Origin: Anabaena catenula FACHB-362
GTDB lineage: Bacteria > Cyanobacteriota > Cyanobacteriia > Cyanobacteriales > Nostocaceae
DNA length: 64,000 bases
Direction of reading: 5' to 3'
Assembly: GCF_014698735.1 (NCBI RefSeq)
Contig: NZ_JACJTQ010000016.1
Coordinates: forward strand, 1-64,000
Shown: one piece after another, positions 52,792 through 61,868 of the stretch
How the letters are laid out: every line of letters starts with the position of its first letter
How positions within the stretch are numbered: the first letter of the stretch is position 1
Notes under the pieces: generated by a model
Database searches by the model: none
Told to the model about the DNA's origin: nothing
The model's input: the letters and a program-made list of their open reading frames with translations, nothing else
Program-made: the position numbers and the translations under genes

Positions 52792-54393
52792 CTAACTCAG
52801 TATAGATGGAAGTCCCACATCCTGCGGTTTTACTAACTTTCCATCAAAACCTATCGTTTGTTCTTCAATAGTCCTAGCATTAGCTAAAGCTTTACGTAAA
52901 GCAGTAACTTCCATTTTTTCATTCATTCCCCCCAAAATGTAAATTAATAACTTCACTGCTAAATCTTTTCCTGCTACTTGTACCCGCTTTTTATTTGGGT
53001 CATAGAGAACCCCATACCATAAAGATTGAGGATATTCCATACCACTAAAACCCCCTTGACGGTCAAATTTCTCCAACTTCTTAAAAACATCCATCAAAGC
53101 AAAACCTTTTTTAAATACCAAAGTTCCCAAAGCTTGCGCTAAAGCAACTTGAGAAACCGGACGAAATAACATATTTCCCTCACCACCATCTTTTTCAAAA
53201 TAGAAGCGACGCAAAACAGTTGTCTCTTCGTGTTCCAATATTTTATAACTGGGAAGATTAGCTAAATTATCAAAAAGTAGCTTAAAATCGGCAATTCCTT
53301 CCTGAATTTCTTCATTTTCGGGACGCATAGGAATTAACCCTTTTTCTAAAGGTTTCCAGTGGGGGAACTTTTGCCCCAAATACCTTTCCGACATATCTTG
53401 TAAAGCTTGCAGCGTCGTCAAAACCGTAGAATTAGCAGCTACTGTGGCACTATTCCAATTAACACGCGGATTTCGATTTGGTTTTTGTTCTAAAAGTGGA
53501 TGTGTAACCGCAATTTTTCGCGCTACAATAGCAAAACCATCATCTTCATTTAATTGTGCTAACTGACCTTTAGTTAAAGGTGCAGCCATCAAATTAACAT
53601 GAACAAAAATTGATCTTACACGTCTTTTTGCTTCTGTGTGAGTTTCCCCAGTATTCACCGCACAAATAAATTCAATCCCAATCTTTTCTTGACGTAAATT
53701 TTGTAAATAAGCAGGTTCTACTTGATATTTATCTATCAAATCAGACAAAGTAATAAAACTTTCATCAGCAGTTTTATCTTTTTTATAACGTTGGAGTTTA
53801 CCAGATTTAATTAACTCCATTAAGCCTTGGACACCCATTAATCTATGCTGACCATCTAAAGCATAAATTGTCACATTTTCTTCAGAAATATTCAGTAACC
53901 CAACTTTACCATCTTTATCTAAAGGTATAAAATCAGTAGTCGCTTTTTTAGCCCTTCCTTGACTATCCCACTCCGCTGCTTTGGGGTTATCCACCCAAGG
54001 TTGATTAATTACCACCAACACAGCCGGAAATTTATGATTTTTTCTCGCTGCTAAATACTGTACTAACGGTGCTTGACGCGACCAATCAACAGGACGTTGT
54101 TGAATTTCATCAATACTATCAGCATCAATTTCAATATTCTCTGTTTCTGGGTTGTACTTTTTTTGCAGCAGGGGTAAACCAGACGCAAAATGTACCCGTC
54201 CCGCGAACCATTCCAATGTTACAGAACCTACATAAGCCTCAGTACCACCCATTTCTGTCTTTTGGACAAGAATTTGGTCTTTCTTCTCTAAAAACCTCTC
54301 TAGCAGTAAAGCTAATACCTGTTTATCCTTATTTTCCCGTTCTAGATACTCGTTAGCGAGTTGATCATTTAGTGTGTTTGTACTATCATTCAT
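52792..54393 (-). CDS. DGQHR-domain protein, second DndB-like gene
   Basis: The 533-residue product has DGQHRLMGVQGLMELI near residue 190 and a longer N- and C-terminal region than the first. It begins MNDSTNTLNDQL and the ATG at 54393 is well placed. It is divergent from dndC across a 300-base gap. It may be a second regulator or a DndB-like accessory; the DGQHR loop is NTPase-like or DNA-contact in function, but this is not established. Confidence 0.75.
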   Translation of the reverse strand: MNDSTNTLNDQLANEYLERENKDKQVLALLLERFLEKKDQILVQKTEMGGTEAYVGSVTLEWFAGRVHFASGLPLLQKKYNPETENIEIDADSIDEIQQRPVDWSRQAPLVQYLAARKNHKFPAVLVVINQPWVDNPKAAEWDSQGRAKKATTDFIPLDKDGKVGLLNISEENVTIYALDGQHRLMGVQGLMELIKSGKLQRYKKDKTADESFITLSDLIDKYQVEPAYLQNLRQEKIGIEFICAVNTGETHTEAKRRVRSIFVHVNLMAAPLTKGQLAQLNEDDGFAIVARKIAVTHPLLEQKPNRNPRVNWNSATVAANSTVLTTLQALQDMSERYLGQKFPHWKPLEKGLIPMRPENEEIQEGIADFKLLFDNLANLPSYKILEHEETTVLRRFYFEKDGGEGNMLFRPVSQVALAQALGTLVFKKGFALMDVFKKLEKFDRQGGFSGMEYPQSLWYGVLYDPNKKRVQVAGKDLAVKLLIYILGGMNEKMEVTALRKALANARTIEEQTIGFDGKLVKPQDVGLPSILS

Positions 54394-54694
54394 GTGATTT
54401 TTTGAAAACTAAAGTATATAAAATAGCTTATCTTGTTTAAAACATTCGGTATACTAATTCATTTTTTAAAAAGTCTTAAAAAATGTTATATTTAAAAACT
54501 GATCACCTAACCAAAACCAACTGTAGGTCGTGGTTATGTATATAGTTATATATTATACAAATAAAACTATTAGAGTCCGCCCATGCGGACTCTGTTTGTG
54601 TGCCGATGAATTTTGTTCTCAAAGGCGCTTGTTAATTAAATAGAGTAACAAATGAATTGATAAAAATGTGTGTTTAAGTAAGGAATAAAAACTA
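54394..54694. promoter_or_regulatory. Divergent promoter region between the DGQHR gene and dndC
   Basis: This 301-base AT-rich gap must hold the promoters of both divergent units. It contains a perfect hairpin at 54572-54593 (separate entry), and AT-rich stretches such as TATAGTTATATATTATAC near 54541-54558. DndB proteins elsewhere bind such regions; the operator itself is not identified here. Confidence 0.6.
54572..54593. promoter_or_regulatory. Perfect inverted repeat in the dndB/dndC intergenic region
   Basis: The stem AGAGTCCGC/GCGGACTCT (9 bp, no mismatches) surrounds a 4-base loop, 102 bases before the dndC start. GTTTGTG follows, so it could be an RNA hairpin, a weak terminator of a leader transcript, or a protein-binding palindrome. 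Confidence 0.6.
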
Positions 54695-56320
54695 ATGAAT
54701 ACAGCACAACAGCCAGAAAATAAAAATCAGCAAAACCATACTGTAGCAGAGTTAATTGAAGATATTCAAGCTCTGACTACAGAAATTCAAGAATTGTATT
54801 GTTTAGATCAAATACCTTGGGTTGTAGGCTATTCGGGTGGAAAAGACAGCACGGCTACTTTACAACTTGTATGGAATGCGATCGCTGAACTCCCACCTGA
54901 AAAGCGAACGAAAACAATATATGTCATTACTACAGACACACTGGTAGAAAATCCCATTGTTGCGGCTTGGGTACGTAATTCTCTAGAACAAATGAAATCT
55001 GAGTCGCAAGCGCAAGGATTACCATTTGAACCCCATCTATTAAGACCAGATTTTAAAGAAACATTCTGGGTAGGTTTAATTGGTAAAGGTTATCCAGCCC
55101 CAAGAGGAAAATTCCGTTGGTGTACAGAACGTCTGAAAATTAATCCTTCTAATCGCTTTATTCGTGATGTTATTCGCAACAATGGAGAAGCAATTGTTGT
55201 ATTAGGAACTCGCAAAGCAGAAAGCATAAAACGTGCCAATAGAATGAAAAAATTAGAATCCCAGAGAGTAAGAGATCACCTCAGTCCTAACATGAATTTA
55301 CCCAACTCTTTGGTTTATAGTCCTATTGAAGATTGGCAAAATGATGATGTATGGATTTATTTAATGCAATGGGAAAATCCTTGGAAATACAGTAATAAAG
55401 AATTATTTGCTATTTATCGAGGTGCATCCGCTGACAATGAATGTCCTTTAGTTGTTGATACAACTACTCCTAGTTGTGGAAGTTCTCGTTTTGGTTGCTG
55501 GGTTTGTACTCTTGTTAGTCAAGATAAATCATTAACAGCAATGATTCAAAATGATGAAGAAAAAGAATGGATGCAACCATTATTAGATTTTCGCAAAGAA
55601 TTAGATTTAGAAGAAAATCGTGACCGGAGAGATTTTCGCCGTAGACGTGGAGGTATCCAACTGTATGAGCGTAATTTAGACGGTGAAGTATCTATTGAAC
55701 CTATTCCTGGTCCATATCTTAAAGAAGCGCGGGAAGATTGGCTAAGAAAACTGCTGACAGTTGAAAAACAAATTCGTCAAACAGCACCAGAAAATATGCG
55801 CGACATCACCCTACTTACTATAGAAGAATTGAGTGAAATTCGCCGAATATGGTTAGAAGAAAGACACGAATTTGATGATAGCTTACCCCGAATATATGAA
55901 GAAGTCACAGGAGAAGTATTTAAAGATCCTCGTCCTGGTGCTGACCATAGCATACTTGGTAGCGATGAATGGGAAATATTAGAAGAAATCTGTGAAGGTG
56001 ACGGAATGCACCTAGAATTAATGGCCAGACTATTAGATACAGAACGGCAATTTAAGAAAAAAACTCGCCGTGTGGGTATCTACGAAAGCCTAGAAAAATG
56101 CTTTGATACAAGTTCCCGTTCTCCAGAAGTAGCCATTAAAAATGCCCATTTAAAACGGGATTTACGACAAGCAGCTTTAGATGGTGATGTCGCCACAATT
56201 CGGGAAAAATTCAAGCAATTAAGTTTAGGAGATGCCCCGGAAAAAGAAGAGAGTAAACCACAAACTTGGGCTAACTTCAAATATGCACAAAAGAACCCAG
56301 ATGATAGTCAAGACCAATAG
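54695..56320 (+). CDS. dndC: DNA phosphorothioation sulfurtransferase DndC
   Basis: DndC activates the DNA for sulfur insertion and belongs to the PAPS reductase-like ATP-pyrophosphatase family, with a 4Fe-4S cluster. The 541-residue product has the PP-loop SGGKDS at residues 47-52, the conserved RGKFRWCTERLKI near 148 and the cluster cysteines Cys250, Cys261, Cys268 and Cys271. Length matches the family. It starts the dndCDE gene run; the ATG has a weak AAGGA RBS. Confidence 0.95.
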   Translation: MNTAQQPENKNQQNHTVAELIEDIQALTTEIQELYCLDQIPWVVGYSGGKDSTATLQLVWNAIAELPPEKRTKTIYVITTDTLVENPIVAAWVRNSLEQMKSESQAQGLPFEPHLLRPDFKETFWVGLIGKGYPAPRGKFRWCTERLKINPSNRFIRDVIRNNGEAIVVLGTRKAESIKRANRMKKLESQRVRDHLSPNMNLPNSLVYSPIEDWQNDDVWIYLMQWENPWKYSNKELFAIYRGASADNECPLVVDTTTPSCGSSRFGCWVCTLVSQDKSLTAMIQNDEEKEWMQPLLDFRKELDLEENRDRRDFRRRRGGIQLYERNLDGEVSIEPIPGPYLKEAREDWLRKLLTVEKQIRQTAPENMRDITLLTIEELSEIRRIWLEERHEFDDSLPRIYEEVTGEVFKDPRPGADHSILGSDEWEILEEICEGDGMHLELMARLLDTERQFKKKTRRVGIYESLEKCFDTSSRSPEVAIKNAHLKRDLRQAALDGDVATIREKFKQLSLGDAPEKEESKPQTWANFKYAQKNPDDSQDQ

Positions 56321-56335
56321 AATATCCTCCTTATT

Positions 56336-56444
56336 CTCGTTCCTAGCCTCTGGCTGGGAATGCCAGTCTTGAGGTTCTACCTCAAATCATTATAACAGAG
56401 GCAGAGCCTCTTGAAAGCATTCCCTGTCAGAGACAGGGAACGAG
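56336..56444. repeat. Palindromic CTCGTTCC repeat between dndC and dndD
   Basis: About 109 bases run from CTCGTTCCTAGCCTC to CAGGGAACGAG, with inverted ends and further stems inside. This is a known style of dispersed cyanobacterial repeat. It lies inside the 219-base gap of an otherwise compact operon and could affect the transcript. Confidence 0.7.
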
Positions 56445-56539
56445 ATAAATATCTCCTTTCTCTCGTTCTCTGTGTCCTCTGTGTCCTCTGTGTCTCTGTG
56501 GTTCGTTAAAAAAATACAAATAAAATAACCCAAAAAACC

Positions 56540-58528
56540 ATGATATTCCTAGAATTAGTCCTGCAAAACTTCGGTCCTTATGCTGGTAAACAAGTCATTA
56601 ACCTCAATCCCAAAATTGATGAAGATAACGCTCGCCCAATTATCCTTTTCGGGGGAATGAATGGCGGCGGAAAAACCACCCTTATGGATGCCATTCGCCT
56701 CGCATTATATGGACAACGCGCCCAATGTTCAACAAGAGTAAATCTTAGTTATAGTGATTTTTTAACCCAATGTGTGAATAGTAAAAGTACCCCTACAGAA
56801 AAAACTAGAATTGAATTAGTTTTTGAACATATCGAAGATGATAAACCTGTCAGATATCGTATTGTTCGGACTTGGGAAAAAAATCCAAAAGATGGTAAAG
56901 ACCATTTAGGAATTTTAGGAGATGATGAAACATGGCCGATTGACTCATTAGCAAATATCTGGGATGAATATATAGAAAATATTTTACCTTTAGGAATTTC
57001 TAATTTATTTCTCTTTGACGGTGAACAAGTTAAAGAACTTGCAGAACAAGAAATACCACCACCCATAGTTGTTGATGCTATTAACGGACTTTTGGGTTTA
57101 GAATTAGCAGATAAATTAGCAATTGATTTAGAGATTTTAGTAAATCGCAAAAAACGAGAATTTGCAGATAGTAAAGATTTAGCTAAATTAGAAGAAATTG
57201 AAACCCGACTCCATGAAAAACAGTCAGAATACGAAAATAATCAGATAAAACTAGCAAATCTGAATATTGAAGTTACAGAATTAGAAAAAATTCATGAAGA
57301 AGCTTTAGATAGATTTGTGAATGAAGGTGGTAAAATCGCCGCTGAACGTAGCCAATTAGAAAGAGAAAAAGAAGATAAAATCAAAGTTGCTAATAACGTC
57401 CGTGAATCGTTATGTGAAATAGCTGCTGATGTTTTACCATTGGCTTTAATTAGTCCTTTATTATCTCAAGTCCAAAGACAGGGAGAAAAAGAACTGAAAA
57501 CTCAACAAATCCAGTTAGCTAAAGATGTATTAATCGCTAGAGACGAAAGATTACTGAATTGGCTACAACAATTAAATCTAGAAACTAATAAAGTTACTAA
57601 TATTCAATCTTTTTTAGCTGAAGATATCAATAACTTATATACCAATAATTTATCAACAGAAAATACTTGGTTAAATGGAGATGAAGAAAGTTTAAGTTTA
57701 CTTGACAATATAACTTATCGGTTGCAAATTTCCCAAAGTACAGCCCAAAAGCAGTTAGATGAATTAACTAATTATGAAGAAGAAATACTCACCTTAGAAA
57801 GACAAGTACAAACTGCGGCTGCACCCGAAGAATATACAAAATTGCAAAAAGCAGTAAAAGAAGCACAAACTCAATTTAATAAAATTAAATCTCAGTCAGA
57901 AATAATGACTGAGAAACTGATAGAATTAGAGACAGAAACTAAAAAATTGAGACAAGAGTTAAATGAATATACAGTAGAAAATCTCAAATATCAAAACAGT
58001 GAACACATTATTGATTCTGCGTTAAAAGTTCAACAAACATTAAAAGTTTTCCGAGAAAAATTAACTCTGAGAAAATTGAATAAATTAGAAGAAGAAGTAA
58101 AAAACTGTTTTCTATATTTATTACATAAATCAGACTTAGTACATCGCATAGCCATTGACAGCAAAACCTTCAGCTTATCCCTATATGATTTGAACGGGAA
58201 ACCAGTCCCCAAACATCGCCTTTCCGCCGGAGAAAAACAACTATTAGCGATCGCATTTTTGTGGGGATTAGCCAAAGTATCAGGAAGACGCTTACCAGTA
58301 GCCATAGACACCCCTCTCGGAAGACTAGACTCCTCCCACCGCAACAACCTAGTAGAAAGATACTTCCCCTCAGCCAGCCATCAAGTCATCCTCCTTTCCA
58401 CCGACACCGAAATCGGCAAAAAAGAATATCAAAACCTCAAAGAAACCGAAGCCATAGCCCGCGAATACCTACTTCAATACAACTCCAGCAAAAGAGAAAC
58501 CACAATAAAACCAGGTTATTTTTGGTAA
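56540..58528 (+). CDS. dndD: DNA phosphorothioation ATPase DndD
   Basis: DndD is the SMC-like ATPase of the Dnd modification complex; it is thought to nick or open DNA for sulfur insertion. The 662-residue product has Walker A GMNGGGKT at residues 39-46, Q-loop LFLFDGEQVKEL near 157, signature LSAGEKQLLAIAF near 561, Walker B VAIDTPLGRLD near 587 and a central coiled coil at about 190-520. The length is family-typical. dndE follows after 79 bases. Confidence 0.93.
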   Translation: MIFLELVLQNFGPYAGKQVINLNPKIDEDNARPIILFGGMNGGGKTTLMDAIRLALYGQRAQCSTRVNLSYSDFLTQCVNSKSTPTEKTRIELVFEHIEDDKPVRYRIVRTWEKNPKDGKDHLGILGDDETWPIDSLANIWDEYIENILPLGISNLFLFDGEQVKELAEQEIPPPIVVDAINGLLGLELADKLAIDLEILVNRKKREFADSKDLAKLEEIETRLHEKQSEYENNQIKLANLNIEVTELEKIHEEALDRFVNEGGKIAAERSQLEREKEDKIKVANNVRESLCEIAADVLPLALISPLLSQVQRQGEKELKTQQIQLAKDVLIARDERLLNWLQQLNLETNKVTNIQSFLAEDINNLYTNNLSTENTWLNGDEESLSLLDNITYRLQISQSTAQKQLDELTNYEEEILTLERQVQTAAAPEEYTKLQKAVKEAQTQFNKIKSQSEIMTEKLIELETETKKLRQELNEYTVENLKYQNSEHIIDSALKVQQTLKVFREKLTLRKLNKLEEEVKNCFLYLLHKSDLVHRIAIDSKTFSLSLYDLNGKPVPKHRLSAGEKQLLAIAFLWGLAKVSGRRLPVAIDTPLGRLDSSHRNNLVERYFPSASHQVILLSTDTEIGKKEYQNLKETEAIAREYLLQYNSSKRETTIKPGYFW

Positions 58529-58546
58529 AAAATTCTCAACTCTTAC

Positions 58547-58575
58547 TCTCTGTGACTCTGCGCCTCTGCGTGAGA
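58547..58575. repeat. Short TCTGCGTGAGA repeat, inverted
   Basis: This is the reverse-complement form of the repeat at 50903-50935, lying between dndD and dndE. Confidence 0.6.
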
Positions 58576-58607
58576 CAAAATCATATTCTTAATCACCAAT
58601 CACCAAA

Positions 58608-59003
58608 ATGGAATCACCAATAGAACGAATTAAACTTTCCCAAACAGCCAAAGAACAACTCCTAAAACTCAAACGCAGCACAAAAATTGAACAATGGAAC
58701 ATATTATGTCGGTGGGCGTTTTGTCGTTCTCTCGCTGAAACAACCCCACCTTCTCCCGTACCCATCCCCCAAGATAGCAATGTCGAAATGACATGGCGCG
58801 TTTTTGGTGGGGAAATATCTGATATTCTGCTTTTAGCCCTCAAACAACGCTGCTACAACGACGGATTCGATACAGATAGAGAAACTTTAATTACGCAATT
58901 TCGCCTACATTTACATCGTGGAATTGGCTACCTAGCCGGCGATCAGAATATCAAGAAAATTGAAGATTTAATTGCGATCGCCACAAACAAAGTACAATCC
59001 TGA
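58608..59003 (+). CDS. dndE: DNA phosphorothioation protein DndE
   Basis: DndE is a small protein of the Dnd modification complex that binds nicked DNA. The 131-residue product opens ESPIERIKLSQTAKEQLLKLKR and carries NILCRWAFCRSLAE and WRVFGGEISDILLLALKQR, all features of the DndE family. Length is family-typical. It is the last dnd gene; the AmpG-like gene starts 27 bases on. Confidence 0.93.
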   Translation: MESPIERIKLSQTAKEQLLKLKRSTKIEQWNILCRWAFCRSLAETTPPSPVPIPQDSNVEMTWRVFGGEISDILLLALKQRCYNDGFDTDRETLITQFRLHLHRGIGYLAGDQNIKKIEDLIAIATNKVQS

Positions 59004-59029
59004 TTTTGCACCGTCCACGTCCAGCCAAT

Positions 59030-60538
59030 ATGAAAGAAATTCAAGCACTCCGACAGGCATTTCAAAGCCGGAAAATGGCTGGTTTGCTGTTGTTAGGCTT
59101 CTCATCCGGCTTACCCCTATTTCTGATTACCCGAACCCTTCAGCTATGGATGAAAGATGCCGAAGTAGATGTAGGCAAAATTACCCTATTTGGATTAGTC
59201 AGCTTACCCTACTCCCTAAAATTCATTTGGTCTCCCCTGGTAGACCGCTTTTCCCCTCCATTTTTAGGTGGGAGAAGAGGTTGGTTGTTTTTAACCCAAA
59301 TCGGTTTAGTCATTGCTATTGCCTCAATGGCACTGCAAACACCCACCCAAAATACACAAGTCTTAATGATCCTGGCAATTACATCGTTTGTGATTGCCTT
59401 TTTAAGTGCCACCCAGGATATTGTTGGTGATGCTTACCGGACAGAGATTTTGAACCCATTGGAATTAGAAACTGGTGCCTCACTGTGGGTTCTAGGTTAT
59501 CGTGTCGCCCTCTTTGTCGCCTTTTCCCTAGCTGCTGGGTTAGCAGCGTTTTTACCTTGGAATATCGTTTATTTGGTGATGGCAGGATTTATGCTAGTGG
59601 GTGTGTTTACCACCCTATGGGTTCCAGGAGAACTAAAACCAGAAAATACATCCACAAATCATGCAGCTTTAAAATTTAAAGATATCATATTTCTCTTCAT
59701 CATCCTCAGCGTCATCATTGGCTTAGTCGGTGGCGTAATTTCTGAATATATCCCCTTAAAAATCTTTTATTGGATTTTGGGTAGTTTGCTTGTCGCGTGG
59801 ATTGGTGCATCATTCATCATACCCCAACCACAACTCGATGACCAACAACGAACCCTAACCCCACAAACATTACAAGAAGCAGTGATCCTGCCACTACAAA
59901 TCTTTTTTAAGCAATTTGGATTAACAAAATCAATTTTAATCCTAGTTTTTATTGTTCTTTACAAACTAGGTGACTCCCTAGTGGGAATAACCGCCAACTT
60001 ATTTGCCAAAGAAATTGAATTTGATAACACAGAACTAGCAACAGTCTACATCATCGGCCTAGTAGCCACTACCGTTGGAGTCATCTTAGGTGGGATAATA
60101 ATGTCCAGAATCGGCATCAATCGCGCCCTGTGGATATTTGGTGTACTGCAATTACTCAGCAACTTGGGTTATTATGCACTAGCTATTACTGGCAAAGATT
60201 ACTCCATGTTAGCGATCGCCATCATGATTGAAAACACCAGTGCCGGATTAGTCACAGTAGCGACAGTAGCCTATTTAATGAGTCTCTGTAGCCATAACTT
60301 CACCACCACTCAATTTGCTCTATTTTCTAGCCTCATGGCTCTGAGTCGAGACGTTCTTTCAGCACCCGCAGGAGATTGGGCAAAAGCCACCGGCTGGCCT
60401 TCATTTTTCTTGCTTTCCATAGTAGCAGCCTTACCCGGCTTACTACTTTTACCCATTGTGGCCCCCTGGAATCCCAAACCAATGGCAGCAACCAGACCAG
60501 GACTAGAAGAAGAAGAGGATATATGGGGAACCAAGTAG
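59030..60538 (+). CDS. AmpG-like MFS permease
   Basis: The 502-residue product from the ATG at 59030 (a TTG at 59006 adds eight residues) has 12 or more membrane segments, starting LLLLGFSSGLPLFLITRTLQ, with LPYSLKFIWSPLVDRF as the MFS motif A region. AmpG imports muropeptides in enterics. The cyanobacterial role is unproven, perhaps wall recycling. Nothing indicates a link to phosphorothioation although it follows dndE directly. Confidence 0.85.
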   Translation: MKEIQALRQAFQSRKMAGLLLLGFSSGLPLFLITRTLQLWMKDAEVDVGKITLFGLVSLPYSLKFIWSPLVDRFSPPFLGGRRGWLFLTQIGLVIAIASMALQTPTQNTQVLMILAITSFVIAFLSATQDIVGDAYRTEILNPLELETGASLWVLGYRVALFVAFSLAAGLAAFLPWNIVYLVMAGFMLVGVFTTLWVPGELKPENTSTNHAALKFKDIIFLFIILSVIIGLVGGVISEYIPLKIFYWILGSLLVAWIGASFIIPQPQLDDQQRTLTPQTLQEAVILPLQIFFKQFGLTKSILILVFIVLYKLGDSLVGITANLFAKEIEFDNTELATVYIIGLVATTVGVILGGIIMSRIGINRALWIFGVLQLLSNLGYYALAITGKDYSMLAIAIMIENTSAGLVTVATVAYLMSLCSHNFTTTQFALFSSLMALSRDVLSAPAGDWAKATGWPSFFLLSIVAALPGLLLLPIVAPWNPKPMAATRPGLEEEEDIWGTK

Positions 60539-60924
60539 TCATTCTTGTCGGTACATTCGTCCTCATCGTCACAGGTTTATTACTGGGCTACGTACTCTCC
60601 CAGTTAGTTCTAGGATTTCTAGGGTTTAACCTCCTCACTCTCCTAGGCACAATCAGCCTAATTTTAATTTTTGGCACACTCTATTACGTCTTATTTTGGC
60701 AGTTGCGGCGAGAGCCATCACAGCCATTCAAAGGCAGCATACCAAACCAGGTAGACGAAGAAATCACCGGTAATTATTTGAAAAACCGACTGATTGCTAG
60801 ATTATCTGGTGATGTCGCCGCTGCCGAAAGGTTAATTGAGCAGGCCAAGCAGAATTATCCTGGTATGCCAGAAAATTGGTATTGTGAAAGGGTACTAGAT
60901 GATTTGGATCGTGATCAGCGTTAA
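60523..60924 (+). CDS. Conserved membrane protein, 133 residues
   Basis: The ATG at 60523 overlaps the AmpG-like gene by 16 bases; a much longer frame from 60376 is a shadow of that gene. The product has two membrane segments (about 5-25 and 35-58) and a soluble C-terminal half with a helical region (AAAERLIEQAKQNYPGMPEN). It is unknown. The overlap suggests coupled translation. Confidence 0.7.
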   Translation: MGNQVVILVGTFVLIVTGLLLGYVLSQLVLGFLGFNLLTLLGTISLILIFGTLYYVLFWQLRREPSQPFKGSIPNQVDEEITGNYLKNRLIARLSGDVAAAERLIEQAKQNYPGMPENWYCERVLDDLDRDQR

Positions 60925-60970
60925 AACTGTCAGCTTTTTGAATTGTGAATTGTGAATTTTGAATTTGTTT

Positions 60971-61114
60971 ATGGCTATATTTCGTCAATACATCGCCCCT
61001 TTGCTCGCAGTGCTGATATTTACCTTTGCTTTAGTAGCAGTCAGCGCTCGCATCTTTTTACCCTCCGATATGGCAGCACCAGCACCAATTGGAATGGTAA
61101 TTGGTAATTGGTAA
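60971..61114 (+). CDS. Small membrane peptide, 47 residues
   Basis: The ATG at 60971 opens 47 codons, MAIFRQYIAPLLAVLIFTFA..., with one hydrophobic segment (about 8-28) and a Pro/Ala-rich end. The last few codons come from a GGTAATT-type repeat that begins here, so the original C-terminus may have been replaced. No family recognised. Confidence 0.45.
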   Translation: MAIFRQYIAPLLAVLIFTFALVAVSARIFLPSDMAAPAPIGMVIGNW

Positions 61115-61250
61115 TTGGTCATTGGTGATTGGTGATTGGTGATTGGTGATTGGTCATTGGTGATTGGTCATTGGTAATTAAGTTATTCTTCATTTTCACC
61201 GCGTCACCGCGTCCCCGTGTCTCCCCATCTCCCCACCCACCTCCCCATCG
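61098..61250. repeat. Tandem GGTAATT/GGTGATT repeats and a C-rich run
   Basis: Heptamers GGT(A/C/G)ATT(G) run from about 61098 to 61178, then a C-rich stretch (CCGCGTCACCGCGTCCCC) extends to 61250. The array abuts the end of the small ORF and the start of the next gene. Confidence 0.85.
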
Positions 61251-61265
61251 CCCCCTTTTTGAATT

Positions 61266-61772
61266 TTGAATTCCTTACTACCCGGCTACAACATTCGCCG
61301 AGGCTCAACCATAGATCGCGCCCTCCTCGTCAAGTTCATGCAGCGAACTTACGAGGATATGTTCCCTAATCAAGATTTTTCCCACCTCGCCCTTACAGTT
61401 GAGCAATATTTCTCCACCCATACCCCTTTATGGTGGGTACATGAAGAAGCCAGGGAGCATGAAGCAGGGAGCAGGGGAGATCAATTTTCACCGCTGCCCC
61501 CTTCCCCCGTAGCCTGCCTCTGGGTGGGTAATGCCATAGACCAATTACAGGGCGATCGCCATGTTCATATTTTTCTCCTCTATGTTGCCCCAGAACATCG
61601 CCGCAGAGGTATTGGTACAGCCTTAATGAACCATATAGAAAATTGGGCAAAACAAAGGGGCGATCGCCAAATCGGACTACAAGTATTTCAGTCCAACACA
61701 GCAGCATTACAGCTTTATCATCAGCTTGGTTATCAAACACAATCCCTGTGGATGATAAAATCTTTCCGTTAG
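61266..61772 (+). CDS. GNAT-family N-acetyltransferase
   Basis: The 168-residue product starts at a TTG (61266) directly after the repeat block; the alternative is an internal ATG near residue 25. The acetyl-CoA loop VAPEHRRRGIGTALMNHIENW is near residue 110 and LQVFQSNTAALQLYHQLGYQ follows. Residues of about 62-82 (EHEAGSRGDQFSPLPPSPVA) look like translated repeat DNA inserted in the beta sheet. The substrate is unknown. Confidence 0.85.
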   Translation: MNSLLPGYNIRRGSTIDRALLVKFMQRTYEDMFPNQDFSHLALTVEQYFSTHTPLWWVHEEAREHEAGSRGDQFSPLPPSPVACLWVGNAIDQLQGDRHVHIFLLYVAPEHRRRGIGTALMNHIENWAKQRGDRQIGLQVFQSNTAALQLYHQLGYQTQSLWMIKSFR

Positions 61773-61868
61773 CCTGTAAAATGAGATAACTAAATATCTA
61801 TCAGGGTTTTTCTGGCTGGTATAGGGGGTTATCAGTTGATCCCTAGTGGGGATAGAAATAGAAAAATT

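Noticed and set aside
54572-54593. Rho-independent terminator of a small RNA between dndB and dndC
   Set aside because: The stem is perfect but is followed by GTTTGTG rather than a T tract, so I list it only as a hairpin of unknown role.
60376-60522. N-terminal extension of the membrane protein at 60523
   Set aside because: The extension lies inside the AmpG-like gene in another frame, is low in conserved features, and the ATG at 60523 gives a normal membrane-protein start.
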